Below, one piece after another: positions 23,118 through 36,328 of a stretch of 64,000 bases of DNA. Source of the DNA: Clavelina lepadiformis (Eukaryota; Chordata; Ascidiacea; Aplousobranchia; Clavelinidae); NCBI RefSeq assembly GCF_947623445.1, contig NC_135242.1, positions 24,986,001 to 25,050,000 of the forward strand, read 5' to 3'. Below the pieces are notes generated by a model. The model did no database searches, was not told where the DNA came from, and saw only the letters and a program-made list of their open reading frames with translations. Positions within the stretch are counted from its first letter, which is position 1, and each line of letters starts with the position of its first letter. A program made the translations under genes and the position numbers.

Positions 23118-24077
23118 TTATAGTCGACCTGGAAAGCATGAAACTTTTTGTTGAGCTCTCAGTGGAGCAGGTTTGCTAAAATCAGGTTTGCTGCAGTGAC
23201 AGACTGAGTGCAAAATGGTTTGCTAGGCTAGGTACGTTTTTCAGTTAACACTTGCCTAGGCTAAGCAGAAAGCCTGTGTGGGGTCTAAATATGCGATGTC
23301 TCTGAAAATAGAAGAAACAGTGGGGGCCCTATCCACAGTCTTGAAAAATCTGGAGGATATAGTTGTCATGCTTTCCACCATGGGGATAGAGAGTTAGAGT
23401 GTCAGACGATTTCGCAAACTAAGCTAAGTATGGAGCGACATGCATCAGAACCGTGGTTGTTGAAGAATTAGCTTATTGCATCACAATTGTTTCTCATTCA
23501 GTCCTTATAAGTCATCTGAATATTCAGTCTTTAGTTTACAGTTTGGTTCTTAAAAATAATGAAAAATTGGCAGAAGTCATATTTACAAACACACTTTTCC
23601 AGCATGGCAGTTGGTCACCTGTGACATCAGTGCAAAGTTATAGTTTCACTGGTCCATTTCTCCCTTGCGCTAGAATTTCTTGACATTAAAAATCTTCCAA
23701 TCAATAACAACACGACAGAATGTGTGTGAGTGAATGTGCTTAACGGCCTAATTTTTTGTTTGAAAACCCTTATTAGCTGGTTTAGTTGAAATTAATATGT
23801 TTCAGCGTGATCATGGTTAAAAAAAGAGTAATTTCCTATATTCTGTTGGCTTACTTTAGATATGCAAACATGTTCAATCAAATTTAAATCGCCTTTTGTG
23901 AAATATTTGCCTCAGTGTTACATGAAATTTATATAAATTTTTTAACCTGTGATGTGCAGCTTTATATGTTGAAATTGTTTCTTAGATTTATCAAACAATC
24001 TTGAGCAGCAGCGTAGCAGGACATTATCTGTCCCTGTTCGGAATTTCTCTACTAGACTGCTTTTGAGATTGTCCAAA
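23118..24077. other. Upstream flank of CAB39, no other gene seen
   Basis: AT-rich. The last ~70 bases before the ATG are a probable 5' UTR preceded by an acceptor-like tttcttag (~23985). In ascidians such a site could serve SL trans-splicing or a noncoding first exon; neither can be decided here. Confidence 0.4.
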
Positions 24078-27000
24078 ATGTCAATCTTTAAAAAGGCTCA
24101 CAAGAGTCCAGCTGACATTGTCAAAAGTCTCAAATCGGTTCTTCATGTTTTGTTTGAACAACAAACGAGTGGGAGAAAGATGGACAAGGTAACGACAATA
24201 TTTTGGTTCGTTTGCAAGCGCTGTCATTATGATTCTGTTTTATGTTAAGTTTCATTGTTCTTGAAAACACTTCAGATATGTGGCTTTACACATTTTCATT
24301 TTCAATGATTTTCTTTCTTTATCACTCTACAAGCGTTTCAGTGCTTCCTTGCCTAATGCCATGCACAAGATCTTTTGCAAATTTTGCTAATTTGTAATTA
24401 ATTGGAAGAACGAATTACGCAGGAAAATTTTTTTATTTTTAACCAATCCCAGTTAAATGCAGAACAGCGTCCTTTGATACGTCCTGTTACCTATTTAGTG
24501 TTCATTGTCAAATTGTTCCACGACTAACAATCATTCTATTTCAGTTGTTTAACTACTTTAAATCTAGACGAAAATAGCCATTAGCGATTGATAATAATTT
24601 TTGCTTTCAGGCTTTCGAAGACCTGATGAAGAACCTGGCTTCGATGAAGTCAATCATGTGTGGCACCGATCAACACGAGCCGCAGTCCGAGCTCGTGGCT
24701 CAACTCTCCCAAGAACTATACAAGAGCGAAATCATCGACATAATTTTGAAAAACTTGTCTCGGATTGATTTTGAGGTTGTGAACTATGTGTGCGTGCTGT
24801 ATATGTACTTGTAATTTTTCCAAGTTCATCAAAGTTATGAAACCTATGCAGTTAATCGTCGTTCCAGCTATTTTAATGATCTTAACATTTTCAGGGTAAA
24901 AAAGATTTCACACAAATCTTCAATACGTTAGCGAGACGACAGATTGGCAGCAGGCAACCCACCGTTGAATTCTTGTGCAAGAAGAAGAACATATTGGACA
25001 TCTTAGTTGAAGGGTAGGTTGCATGTTCGTGCATGTTAGTATCGTTCATTTAAAGTCGAAGAAGAAGATTTTATTTCTCACTAAATCTCACTTAACGGTC
25101 ATTGTTTTTGTGATTTTTCGGCAGAGTTTTTCAGCATAAAACCAAACAGAATCATTCATAAAAGTTCCCACATTTCCTTTCCAGATACAATGACCCGGAT
25201 ATTGCCCTAAACTGCGGCATTATGCTGAGGGAGTGCATCCGGTATGAATCCCTCGCAAAAATTGTTTTTGAGTCTGAGAACTTTTTTAAGTTCTTCGAAT
25301 ACGTTGAGATGTCCACTTTCGATATTGCATCGGATGCCTTTGCCACCTTTAAGGTTAGTTTGCTTGTGCTGGAGTCATTTGCTCAAAGTTAAATTTGTCG
25401 ATGTTGTTGTAACATTGGATTAATTTTTACACAGGACCTGCTGACACGGCATAAAGTTTCCTGCTCTGAATTTTTGATTAAAAACTACGACAGAGTGTTT
25501 CCAGCTTATACCCGCTTGCTTGAGTCGGAAAATTACGTGACACGTCGTCAATCACTTAAGGTTCGTTACTTCAAAGTATCTGCCGTTTTATCTTAAAAAT
25601 TGATGTCTATGTGTTAGCCTAAAACACTTCAGAAACTCTAACATATATTTCTGTCAATGCTATACAGTGTTGACCTGTACGAGTGTATGTATGTATAGGT
25701 TGTGCATTCTGAAATTTGTTGGTCTTTTATTCACCAATACGATGTGTAAATGAGCTTTTTGCTTGAAAAGTTCTTTACTTTTGATATTACCTCATACATG
25801 TAAACTGAAAATAGTGTGACAATATTTGCTGTGGAATCTTGGTGTTTGGTCTTTCATACACGACCACCTTTAAGAGTAGGTCCCAAAAAAATGGCCCCAT
25901 CACCTGGTGTTTGTGGTTCAGGGATTTGGCCGAAAATGAAGTTGGCCCCTTTTATCTAGTCGCCTTTCACGATAAAGATTGTCCTAAACCCTCGTTGTAC
26001 TATTCTCACAAAGACTCACCTAATTTGCAATTGGCCATTACTAAGCTCATTTGTCCACCAGCAACATGTGATTGTGAAAGTGAGTGGTCACATTAATGAG
26101 ATTATCAAACACAGTGATATGCATTGGGAGTGGACAATCGGGTGATTGTGGTTCAAAGACTAAGCTGGTTACCGGTCAACTTGATTACATGACAAAAGAC
26201 AAGAAAAATCCTATTAATCGGTTGACATTTAGTCAAGTTTCTACCGTGTGTATTAGTTACAGGCTATGCTCAGCATGTGGAGTGATAATTTCTAAGATAT
26301 GTTCGTGTAAATTTGTTATTTAACTTTGAAAAGTGCTTTCTGGTTAGAAAGTTTGAACACACACAGAAATAGTATTGAAAAATTTGTGAATGAATGTGCT
26401 TGACTTGTACGAGAAGATTTCCAGCTGATTGTAGTATTTATTTTATCCCGATTTCATTCAAGCTGTCTGGGATTATTGTTACAGTAGAGCACACAGCTTT
26501 TTGAGTAAAATGACCTCATAGATCATGTTAGATGTTGCATAGTTCCATGCTTAGACGCTTTACACATACCAAGCCATATGAGCCAACACATCATGTGATT
26601 TCTTGCAAAATCGTATTTTATGTCCGTAGCTTGCTTTGCGTTGCAAGAGCAATTAATTTCCATGTGATAATGCAATGCCTAGTTATTATGACATCATAAA
26701 GACAAATTATGAAAGTTGAAAGACATTTCTATTTGTTTTTCTGCAGCAATGTTGCAATGTTCTGTCATAAAAATATAACTGAACATGTTCATTTCTTTAT
26801 AATTTATCCCCAGTTACTGGGTGAGCTACTCCTAGATCGTCACAATTACACGATTATGACACGTTACATCAGCAAGCCCGAGAACCTGAAGATCATGATG
26901 AACAATCTTCGTGATCAGAGCCGCAACATCCAGTTTGAAGCTTTCCACGTTTTCAAGGTAAGACTGGTCCCATGTTTAATGCAGCGGTCATGTCATTGGG

Positions 27001-27462
27001 TTCACCACCTAAGGTCAATGACCATTGGTTATGCCGATATGTGTGACCAATTCTTTTAAAATGTCAAGTTAACTTGCTGCCTTTAAAACTTGCTTGGTGA
27101 CAATTTGTCTCACTCACTGCCACGTCATGGTCCAACTTAACGTCTGATTCTTGCAGGTTTTCGTTGCAAACCCAAACAAAACAAAACCAATTCTTGATAT
27201 TTTATTGAAAAATCAGCAAAAACTCGTGGATTTTCTTTCAAATTTTCACAACGATCGATCGGACGATGAACAGTTCAACGAAGAGAAAGCTTACCTTATA
27301 AAACAGGTCAGTAAAAGAGTTTCATTGTATCCATGAAATTACTGAATTTTTTCAGATAAAATACATCAAAAGACACTGCATTTTAGATTGTTTAGAACAT
27401 ACTATGTTTGCAAATAAGTAAAGAATATTTTTCTCTTTCAGATAAAAGAGTTGAGAGGTTAA
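24078..27462 (+). CDS. CAB39: MO25/CAB39 scaffold protein, 8 exons
   Basis: Exons: 24078-24188, 24611-24775, 24895-25013, 25185-25353, 25435-25560, 26814-26957, 27157-27306, 27442-27462. They join in phase to 334 residues (family about 341). Diagnostic stretches: [12 protein letters not shown] (8-19), [96 protein letters not shown]25 is a helical-repeat cytoplasmic scaffold that binds the pseudokinase STRAD and activates LKB1, and also activates germinal-centre kinases. The N-terminal third is more divergent than the middle. The tail ends KELRG, about nine residues shorter than vertebrate forms. The exon 2 donor is gttgtg, weaker than the rest. Intron 5 is 1.25 kb; the others are short. CAB39 versus CAB39L cannot be separated and may be meaningless in this lineage. 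Confidence 0.95.
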
Positions 27463-29389
27463 TAACTCCCGATGTTACAAATATAACCAGGATAATGTGC
27501 ACTTTATCAGTGAATATCTTATCTCCAGTCCAGTATGATGTTGGATCTCGTAGCAAGCCTCATCCGACTCAAGTCGAACACTTTTATGAATTTAATACTT
27601 CATTGAATCTGTTTGGGATCCCTGGACAGTGCATATGACCGCACAGCATTGTCTTATAATAGAGTCAATATTTAATTAAATTATATATACACGTGCTTTG
27701 CCTTGAATAGTTCTCCGTTGTTACCAGGACGTACGATTATGAGCGTTGCTGTGATGTTCGGCTCGGTTGGTTTTACGCGCCACTGATTTTTGTTGACGTA
27801 AGTAATGACCGTATTTGGATCAAAATCACCTTGGTTGATATCATTCGCGAAATATTGAGGCTGCGCGATTGAAAAGTGAAGCTTTGACGTGTTCTGTTCT
27901 ACAAGTGCAATTTAAGATGTCGCTGGCTACCCAGCACACAGACAAGCTGCTGCCGCATTTCCTGAATTTCTTTCTATCACACGTTCGTTTAGGAATACAT
28001 TTAGTGAATTCTTTTCAGCAATTGTCCTAATATGATTTAACTTTGATTCAAACAGTGTCTGTACCGTCATGAAATTGATTCTATGTGAGGCAGATGTGTC
28101 CGCACTGCTGCGTCTTTACACTGTACAACAAAGAAATGATTTGCTTAAGTCTGAGCCCAGATTTTTACAAACTTAGTCCTTGACCTTGTAGAAGTGTGAA
28201 CAAGTTGGAATTTCACTGATGTAGCTTTTGCTCTTTATTTATTGTTGTTCATTGAGCTTCGCTTGTCACCGGTTATTAGTTCATAATTGTTGTTCTTGTT
28301 TAATTTTGTTCGTTTTTTCCGCGCTTTATCGACATCCAGTGTACATAAATAGTGGAATTTTCTCAGAATATTTTAAGAAATATAAATAGCAACGCAAATA
28401 CATTAAAGCGAGTTGTAAGCGGCAGGATGCGCTTGATCCGGCTCCATCAACGTGACGCAGTAGTTTTCGTAGCATGGCATTTATTCGCCGACTAAGTTCA
28501 AAAATACTCGTTTGATTTTCATTTCATTGATTTCGTTTCCGTTCAACTCTGCACGAATGGGAGGCTGCGGTTCTCTGTAGCCCGGAGGAGCAGACCGCGG
28601 AGTATATTACATCCGACTGTTCTACCCATCAAGCTGTGCCTGCGGACTTTGGATGGAAGCGCAAGTTCTTGCTCATACGATGACAGTTTCCTCCTGGTTT
28701 GCTAATGACGCCTTTGTCACCACCAGCCGAGCCACGAACATTTTCTTGTCACCTGCTGGATGGCGGATGACATCCACACACGTTTTGCTCTGACGCTCCC
28801 TCACAGAACTTGTCTTGTAACTATATACATTCGCGAGGTGACGCTATGCTACCACAACTTGGCTTAAGTTAGCGAGAAGAAATGAAAGGACAAATCGTGC
28901 GACTCAAAATGTTTCCTGAGCATAGCAGGGACGGTCCTCCAGTGAGTTACAGTCATACCCAAACAGCTTGGGTAGTCATGAACTGTCACCTCCTTTATAG
29001 TCGAAGCAGCAATTTATGACAATAAGTTACATCATAAAATTTTATTCAATAAATACTTAAACTTACTAAACTAAAAACTTAACGCTATACAACAATATTT
29101 CTTTGGCTCTAGAGTTAAACATAAAAGATGGCGATAATATTACGTCATTTCAACAAACAAGGCATTAAGAAATGCTGATACAAATTAATTCACTGCTACA
29201 GTGTTGTTGCGATATTGGCAGTCTAAGCAATGCACCTGATGCAAAAGGGAGGAAGAAATAGTTAAAACATGATCAATTGGACTTTGCGGAACTTCCATTT
29301 AAAGGAAATATTCATCAAAAGTACAACAACAAAATTGCGATAATAAATAGACGATGACACTCGTTGGCAGTTTTGTGTAAATTGTTCTT
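27463..29389. other. Downstream flanks of CAB39 and the IL-17-like gene
   Basis: No coding exon recognised. A possible CAB39 polyadenylation signal ATTAAA lies at 27675-27680. The two genes converge here. Confidence 0.45.
29041..29046 (-). promoter_or_regulatory. Candidate polyadenylation signal of the IL-17-like gene
   Basis: AATAAA on the minus strand about 340 bases past the stop at 29392-29390. Confidence 0.4.
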
Positions 29390-30319
29390 TCAATTCAAAG
29401 TAGTCACAATAGGAAAGTCGCATCGACATCCGTAGTTCAAAGTGGCCACTCCCTTTCTAAAGCCCCCGCCCGGCAGTTTGTACAACACAGCGCGGTCGAC
29501 TGTGATAGGTTGGCTGCTTAGATTGGGGTCTTCCATGCCACTTGCAAGGTTGACCACGCAGCCGTTGCAAAGACAATCGGTTTCGGCCAGAATTTGAGGG
29601 ACTCTGCCCAAAGGTAAATGCATTGAGTAAATATATTCATTTCGTCAGTTACAAGATGTCTATCACGGTTGAGTGCGCAAATCCGTAGACACTCACCTAT
29701 TGTCGTCCCTGTTTTCAACCCACGTCCAGGGCGATGTGCTCCGGTCCATGTGCTCTTTCGCTCTGCTCAAGTAACTCTCGTTCATGACCGGACACGTCAT
29801 CACCGATCTTTTATTCCGCGTTTTGACGTCATTCGAGACTTCACCGCTCGCTTCGAGTTCTACTCCGTCATTTGTGACGTCATTGACGTACGGAAAATAT
29901 TTAACAAACTCGGGATCTGATTGAAGGCGACTGTTTATGACGTCATACTCACAGTCGATTTCACCGTGACACGGTTCACTGAACACATCAAGGAAGATTT
30001 TCATTAACTCAAAATTCGATTGAATCGTGGTGAATGTACTTTGACAGCTTGGCAAGCATTTACGGTCGCACTGGACGAAAGTGAAAATCTTAAGGTGTTA
30101 GTTATTGGGTTGGCCAAGTGGGACAAAAAACGCGTAATCGCGAGCGAATATGCGCGTTGACAAGAGTGGAGTCATGGGTAGACTTGGAGTTTCAGCCAAA
30201 GTGGACAAAAACATCACGTGTGGAGGAGCAAAAAAGTTTGGCGTGCACTTGCTGTACACTTCTCCACTAAAGATTAGAATAGTCGCAACCAACTGCCTCA
30301 ACTCGGCCAGCGTGTACAT
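29390..30319 (-). CDS. IL-17 family cytokine precursor, 3 exons (exon 1 end tentative)
   Basis: Exons 30070-29697 and 29603-29390 are firm (ag/gtgagt and cag sites, in phase). Exon 1 is proposed as 30319-30260: an ATG with a hydrophobic signal-like stretch (MYTLAELRQLVATILIFSGE) ending at a weak gtgtac donor; another donor or first exon is possible. The model gives 215 residues. Residues ~21-108 form a propeptide closed by RNKR (105-108), a furin site. The mature part has the IL-17 pattern: TCP (111-114), STSPWTW (131-137), VPQILAETDC (146-155), CLCNGC (155-160) and YGCRC (202-206), the cysteines that form the knot-like core. IL-17s are secreted, act through IL-17R/SEFIR receptors and drive mucosal inflammation. 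An unusually long N-terminal pro-region is the odd point. Closest paralogue cannot be told. Confidence 0.88.
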
Positions 30320-32036
30320 TACAGCCGACAGCTTTTGCAGATTAAAACGTTTTCAACCACTTTGGCCAACAACGATTCCAAACCAACATTCGGTTTTTTG
30401 TTAACGCGTAATCGCTCGTTTTTGTCTCATTCAGCTAACCCAATATGTTCCCGTAAAGATTTTCACATTAAACCAGTCTCATGCTGTGTGATTGTTGCCA
30501 CAACTTTATGTCTGAATCTTGACGGCTTCGAATGTTGTTTTGCTTTTGTTGTCAAATTCCAGCTTTGCCCACTTCTGGCATAAGTTTAAGTCGTGTCTAC
30601 TGCCCATGCTGCTGCTAACCTGCCAGGATTCTTAAACACCTTTTTGTACCCGCGGTATAATAAAGTGGCAAGGTCACACCCATCAAGTATTAGCTAATAT
30701 GCTGGCTTGTAAATCGAACGTTTCTATCAACCATTTGGTTTTAGACAATATACGAATACGCTACTTTAATAGGAAGCCCCGAGTGGCCTGGAACTGCTGC
30801 CACGCCCATTTCTTGTCAGGTTTAAGATCGGAAACAAACACAAACGTCTCATAAACAAGTTTAACTTACATGAGCTTTCTGATGACGTCATAAGAATTTT
30901 CTTCTAATTTTGCTAAGATGCTGTTTGCGCATGCGCAGTAGAGCAAAGCGCACGTCACTAGGCAACATATGTTGAAAATCGTCATTGTATCTGATCTGCT
31001 TCAAGTTAAAGCACAAGTCAGGATTTCTTCGCTAATGAGCGCTCAGTTGAAGATATGATAACTCGAATCGAACTGGGCGCGTTTATATTCCTCATAAACG
31101 CAACTGGGAAAGTTCACGTAACGCTCACGCTTATGACGTAACAATAAACGAAACAACGTTTTCTGAAACGTGGTCGTGTTGATGAAACGTGCTTTGAAAA
31201 AAATACTTTAGCAACTCTGCTAGCGTTAGACTTCTTCTCTTTCGAGCTTCGTCACCAGTTTTACGACCAAATATTCTGGCGTTTTTTATATTAACCTTGG
31301 GGCTTTTTATGAGCACACTTCAAATAATTCCGAAAATGCTTTAAAAAGACGCGATCGAATATTTTTTCTGCTTTCTATGCTCGAGTATTCGTTATGCGCA
31401 TGAGTCATGTCCTACAACACTTAGCTTGTAAGTTGTAAAAAAACATTTTAACGCTTTACGGATACACAGTTTCCGCTGCCCTATTGTTATAATGACGCAA
31501 ACAAGGCAGCATACGTGACAGTACGTGATCAGATAAAAACATGAAGTGAATTGAAACATCATTTTGCAAACATTTTGTGTCAGTTGTATGCAAATGTTTT
31601 CATGTATTTTGTCAATTCTACCACAAAAGATAATGTAGTCGCTAATGTAACCATTACGTTGTATGAAAACCATAATTAACTTATTGCTGAAAGCGTTGAT
31701 TTTACGTTTGGTCGAACTATAATGACGAACAACTTTAATAAAATCTCTTCTGAACTGTCCCCTAAATTCCACGCTGGCAAATCCCAAACAGTCTATTCAG
31801 TAGCAATTAATCAAAAAATCTAACGTAGGTGGGGTTTTCCCAAACAGATGCAGGGTTTTACCAAACACTTACGCGAATGTTTTTGAGACGTTTTTGGGAA
31901 CGTCATAATGAGCGTTCGAAACAAACCTGAAACGGAGAAGCTCAATTTAGTTTCGACAACGACGCGTGGTATAAGCCTCCAGGCTCACGGCCAGGAAGTT
32001 ATTTATAAATAGCGTCGCACAGGGCAGAAGAAACCG
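30320..32036. other. Upstream of the IL-17-like gene, no gene recognised
   Basis: The 131-codon minus frame at 31392-31787 has no recognisable motif and no splice support. One TGACGTCA site lies at 30883. Nothing else stands out. Confidence 0.45.
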
Positions 32037-32401
32037 GTTTATTTTTAATAAAAGGAAACCGCCTTCTGGCACGCGCCTGTGTAAAATTCTGATAAACGCG
32101 GAAAAGTGTCACCGTGTATTGCTGCCTTTGTTTCATGCAGTTGGCAATCGGGTTCAGAAATTTAAAAATTGGGAATTCCCAGAAGTAAATGAGGAAAATT
32201 TTTGTGGAAAATTTGTTATACACGTTTATTTTAATAAAAAGGAAACTGCTTTCTGGCACGCGCACGCACAAAATTCTAATAAACGCGAAAAAAGTGTGGC
32301 CGTGTATTGTTGCCTTTGTTTCATGCAGTTGGCAATCGGGTTCAGAAATTTAAGAATTGGGAATTCCCAGAAGTAAACTAGGATTTTGTGGAAAGTTTGT
32401 T
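32037..32401 (+). repeat. Two tandem ~188-bp units
   Basis: Units 32037-32223 and 32224-32401 share ggaaac...cttctggcacgcgc, tgcctttgtttcatgcag (32123 and 32311) and ttgggaattcccagaagtaaa. They differ at several bases, so the duplication is not recent. Confidence 0.85.
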
Positions 32402-32734
32402 ATATGACTAAGACGCTTTTCTTATGAAATTGGTTGAAGAGCTCCTTCGAGCTGCTTGTTTACTTTGCAGGACGATTTGTGGAACTTCGGTCAACTGACC
32501 ATTTCTAACTGGCAGAACTATCCAAAGATTTTCTCCCAAATACGAATGAATTTCCATACATTTTGCGGCAGGAACCGAAACCCGACCTTCTTGTTGCTTT
32601 GTTCCACCTCTTCAAAACTACTTAGTACTGCTTTATTTCGTCACAATATCAAGATCACACGTTCCTATGCTGATGGACTGAGAACACCGCAGGCGATGGA
32701 ATTATGCTGTGTGACGTCAGGTTAACGTACAATT

Positions 32735-33308
32735 TCAAAATTTCGTTAAAGATTGCGCAAACTAACTTAATCCGAAATTCCTCTGTCGGTGTTTGGAGCG
32801 AAGTAGATAAGATTGAATTCGGTGAACCCGCCGATGACGTTGATAACATCTGGTCTGTCACAACCAGTAAACGGGGAGAGCGAAGCGTGACGCGTAAACC
32901 GTCAATTGAAAAAGATGTCATCTTGCGAATAATAGGATCGAAAAATCTAAGAAATAACCTCAAATCACAGCAAGTTCAATCCATTTATCGTTTACATTCA
33001 CAATTTATTCACAGAAAGAAATGTGCAGCTGGAAACGAAAGAGAAGATTTTATTTTACGCTCTGGCGGCACCTAGGGTCTATTTCTATACCGAAATAATA
33101 TAATACGAAATACACTCGTTTGAAAACTTGGTATTAGGTTTAATATGAAATTTGCCGACAAAGACTAACTCATTTTGTTGACTTCTCTGTTCAACCATTT
33201 TTCTGCGTTATTTTACATTAAAGTCTTGATCGCTTTAAACCTTCCCTTCTATTAATAACTTGCAGGTTTGTAAAAAGTTCTTTTTTGCTGCTTTAGCTTG
33301 CTGTGACG
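32735..33308 (+). repeat. Diverged partial unit of the 33-37 kb repeat array
   Basis: Bases from ~32766 (cttaatccgaaattcctctgt) to ~33060 match 34393-34690 and 35775-36072 with scattered changes. The stretch after ggcacctagggtctat (33066) matches 36077-36328. The segment is open on both strands (123 codons plus, 102 codons minus). The plus frame has an in-frame stop in the other copies, so I do not call it a gene. Confidence 0.75.
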
Positions 33309-34690
33309 TGGCATAGTTGACGTCAGGTGGCATTTGGTCATGACAACTCATGGTCATGAGTTTGTTTATTTAAAGGCTTGTTAAAGTGCATTGCCTTACA
33401 AACACGGTACCTGACTTACCAAAGGCTTAAGAGCTTATCACTGCTAAACCGGTGGTTGAAGGTATCTACGTCACAATACTGTGAAGACAACACTGCAAGA
33501 ATTTTATAAGCCAGGAAAGTGTCAACTTTACTTTCCAGCATGTCTCTCATAAGTCTATATAATATAATACACTGTGTGAGTGCCAAGAATAGGCGTCATA
33601 CTCTGTGAAAAAAAGCTATATAAACTTATAAGCATAGGTGGGCAGTACCGCTGTACTATAGTATCGAATTACTGTACCGTAGTACGTTTTTCAAGAAGTT
33701 TTAGTCGGTGCCGGTACTGGGAACTTTTCGCGTGATTGTTTCATAATTTCAACAAGTATGTTTTCAAAAATACATTTTGCTTAATACCAATTTTAGCATC
33801 TGTTGATCTTTTTAAATCTAGAAATGTCTATTAGAATTGCGAACGAGTAACGTCACATACGTTTTGACCTGGAGTAACCTTTACCGGGTCATAATAGCGA
33901 CAAATATTGCATTTGCAGCAGTATCTTTTACACATATAGTAGCGAATACCGGAACCGTCGGTATATTTTTTTCCAAGTACCGGTACCGTTACCGACGGTA
34001 CTTTCAAAGTACCGACCCCCCACCTCTGCTTGTTGGCAAATGCTTAAAATGTCATATTGACGTATTAGTGTTCCGTACGCAATGTTTTTGCATTGACCAG
34101 TAACGAAATAGTGAAGTCTTGTAATAGGCCTAGGTCTACAGCTTATTTTATATTCGTCACAATTTATGACAAAATGTTTGCATGACATCAGGATCGCACA
34201 GCAGGTAAGACCGGTGACACTTTTAGTAACTTAGCTTTCGAAATTTCTGGCATTTTTGAATAAAATATTATTTCCTAAACTTTTATGAAATACTTCTTTC
34301 TAGCTAATTCTAGATTGGAGGACGACTTATTGTAGCGAATTTTTCTTTGTCATAACTTTGCATGCTTTTGCGTCGAAGATCGAAATTCCAGGCTTAATCC
34401 GAAATTCCTCTGTCGGTGTTTGAAGCGAAGTAGATAAGATTGAATTCGGTGAACCCGCTGATGACGTTGATAACATCTGATTTGTCACAACCGGTAAACG
34501 GGGAAAGCGAAGCGTGACGTGTAAACCATCAATTGAAAAAGATGTCATCTCGCGAATAACAGGATTGAAAACTCTAAGTAATAGCCTCAAATCACAGCAA
34601 GTTCTATCCATTTATCGTTTGCAATTCACAATTTATTCACAGAAAGAAATGTGCAGCTGAAAACTAAAGAGAAGTTTTTATTTTACGCTC
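33309..34690 (+). repeat. 1,382-bp tandem copy 1
   Basis: Appears identical by eye to 34691-36072, including three open frames that translate identically. It includes a GGTACCG-family MITE (33633-34028). Confidence 0.9.
33633..34028. mobile_element. GGTACCG-family MITE, copy 1 of array
   Basis: Ends CATAGGTGGGCAGTACCG and, inverted, CAGAGGTGGGGGGTCGGTAC. The flanks cttataag and cttgttgg agree at only 5 of 8 bases, so this is an old insertion duplicated with its host unit. Confidence 0.75.
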
Positions 34691-36072
34691 TGGCATAGTT
34701 GACGTCAGGTGGCATTTGGTCATGACAACTCATGGTCATGAGTTTGTTTATTTAAAGGCTTGTTAAAGTGCATTGCCTTACAAACACGGTACCTGACTTA
34801 CCAAAGGCTTAAGAGCTTATCACTGCTAAACCGGTGGTTGAAGGTATCTACGTCACAATACTGTGAAGACAACACTGCAAGAATTTTATAAGCCAGGAAA
34901 GTGTCAACTTTACTTTCCAGCATGTCTCTCATAAGTCTATATAATATAATACACTGTGTGAGTGCCAAGAATAGGCGTCATACTCTGTGAAAAAAAGCTA
35001 TATAAACTTATAAGCATAGGTGGGCAGTACCGCTGTACTATAGTATCGAATTACTGTACCGTAGTACGTTTTTCAAGAAGTTTTAGTCGGTGCCGGTACT
35101 GGGAACTTTTCGCGTGATTGTTTCATAATTTCAACAAGTATGTTTTCAAAAATACATTTTGCTTAATACCAATTTTAGCATCTGTTGATCTTTTTAAATC
35201 TAGAAATGTCTATTAGAATTGCGAACGAGTAACGTCACATACGTTTTGACCTGGAGTAACCTTTACCGGGTCATAATAGCGACAAATATTGCATTTGCAG
35301 CAGTATCTTTTACACATATAGTAGCGAATACCGGAACCGTCGGTATATTTTTTTCCAAGTACCGGTACCGTTACCGACGGTACTTTCAAAGTACCGACCC
35401 CCCACCTCTGCTTGTTGGCAAATGCTTAAAATGTCATATTGACGTATTAGTGTTCCGTACGCAATGTTTTTGCATTGACCAGTAACGAAATAGTGAAGTC
35501 TTGTAATAGGCCTAGGTCTACAGCTTATTTTATATTCGTCACAATTTATGACAAAATGTTTGCATGACATCAGGATCGCACAGCAGGTAAGACCGGTGAC
35601 ACTTTTAGTAACTTAGCTTTCGAAATTTCTGGCATTTTTGAATAAAATATTATTTCCTAAACTTTTATGAAATACTTCTTTCTAGCTAATTCTAGATTGG
35701 AGGACGACTTATTGTAGCGAATTTTTCTTTGTCATAACTTTGCATGCTTTTGCGTCGAAGATCGAAATTCCAGGCTTAATCCGAAATTCCTCTGTCGGTG
35801 TTTGAAGCGAAGTAGATAAGATTGAATTCGGTGAACCCGCTGATGACGTTGATAACATCTGATTTGTCACAACCGGTAAACGGGGAAAGCGAAGCGTGAC
35901 GTGTAAACCATCAATTGAAAAAGATGTCATCTCGCGAATAACAGGATTGAAAACTCTAAGTAATAGCCTCAAATCACAGCAAGTTCTATCCATTTATCGT
36001 TTGCAATTCACAATTTATTCACAGAAAGAAATGTGCAGCTGAAAACTAAAGAGAAGTTTTTATTTTACGCTC
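34691..36072 (+). repeat. 1,382-bp tandem copy 2
   Basis: Second copy of 33309-34690. The join reads ctctggcatagttg; the two parent joints are ctctggcggcacc (36068-36080 and 33058-33070) and gacgtggcatagttg (33305-33319). They share tggc, so the copy looks made at a 4-base microhomology. Confidence 0.9.
35015..35410. mobile_element. GGTACCG-family MITE, copy 2 of array
   Basis: The same insertion as 33633-34028, carried along by the 1,382-bp duplication. It is not an independent event. Confidence 0.75.
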
Positions 36073-36328
36073 TGGCGGCACCTAGGGTCTATATATATAC
36101 CGAAATAATATAATACGAAATATACTCGTTTGAAAACTTGGTATTAGGTTTAATATGAAATTTGCCGACAAAGTCTAACGCGTTTTGTTGACTTCTCTGT
36201 TCAACCATTTTCAGAATTATTTTACATTAAAGTCTTAATCGCTTTAAAAGTTTAAACCTTCCCTTCTATTAATAACTTGCAGGTTTGTAAAAAGTTCTTT
36301 TTTGCTGCTTTAGGTTGCTGTGACGTGG

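Noticed and set aside
25839..26096. 85-codon frame in CAB39 intron 5
   Set aside because: The flanking CAB39 exons join perfectly in phase without it and it has no similarity I recognise.
31392..31787. 131-codon minus-strand frame
   Set aside because: Chance-like content and no neighbouring exons in phase.
32704..33075. 123-codon frame at the start of the repeat array
   Set aside because: Equivalent copies at 34.4 and 35.8 kb have an in-frame stop, and differences are spread over all codon positions; treated as repeat DNA.
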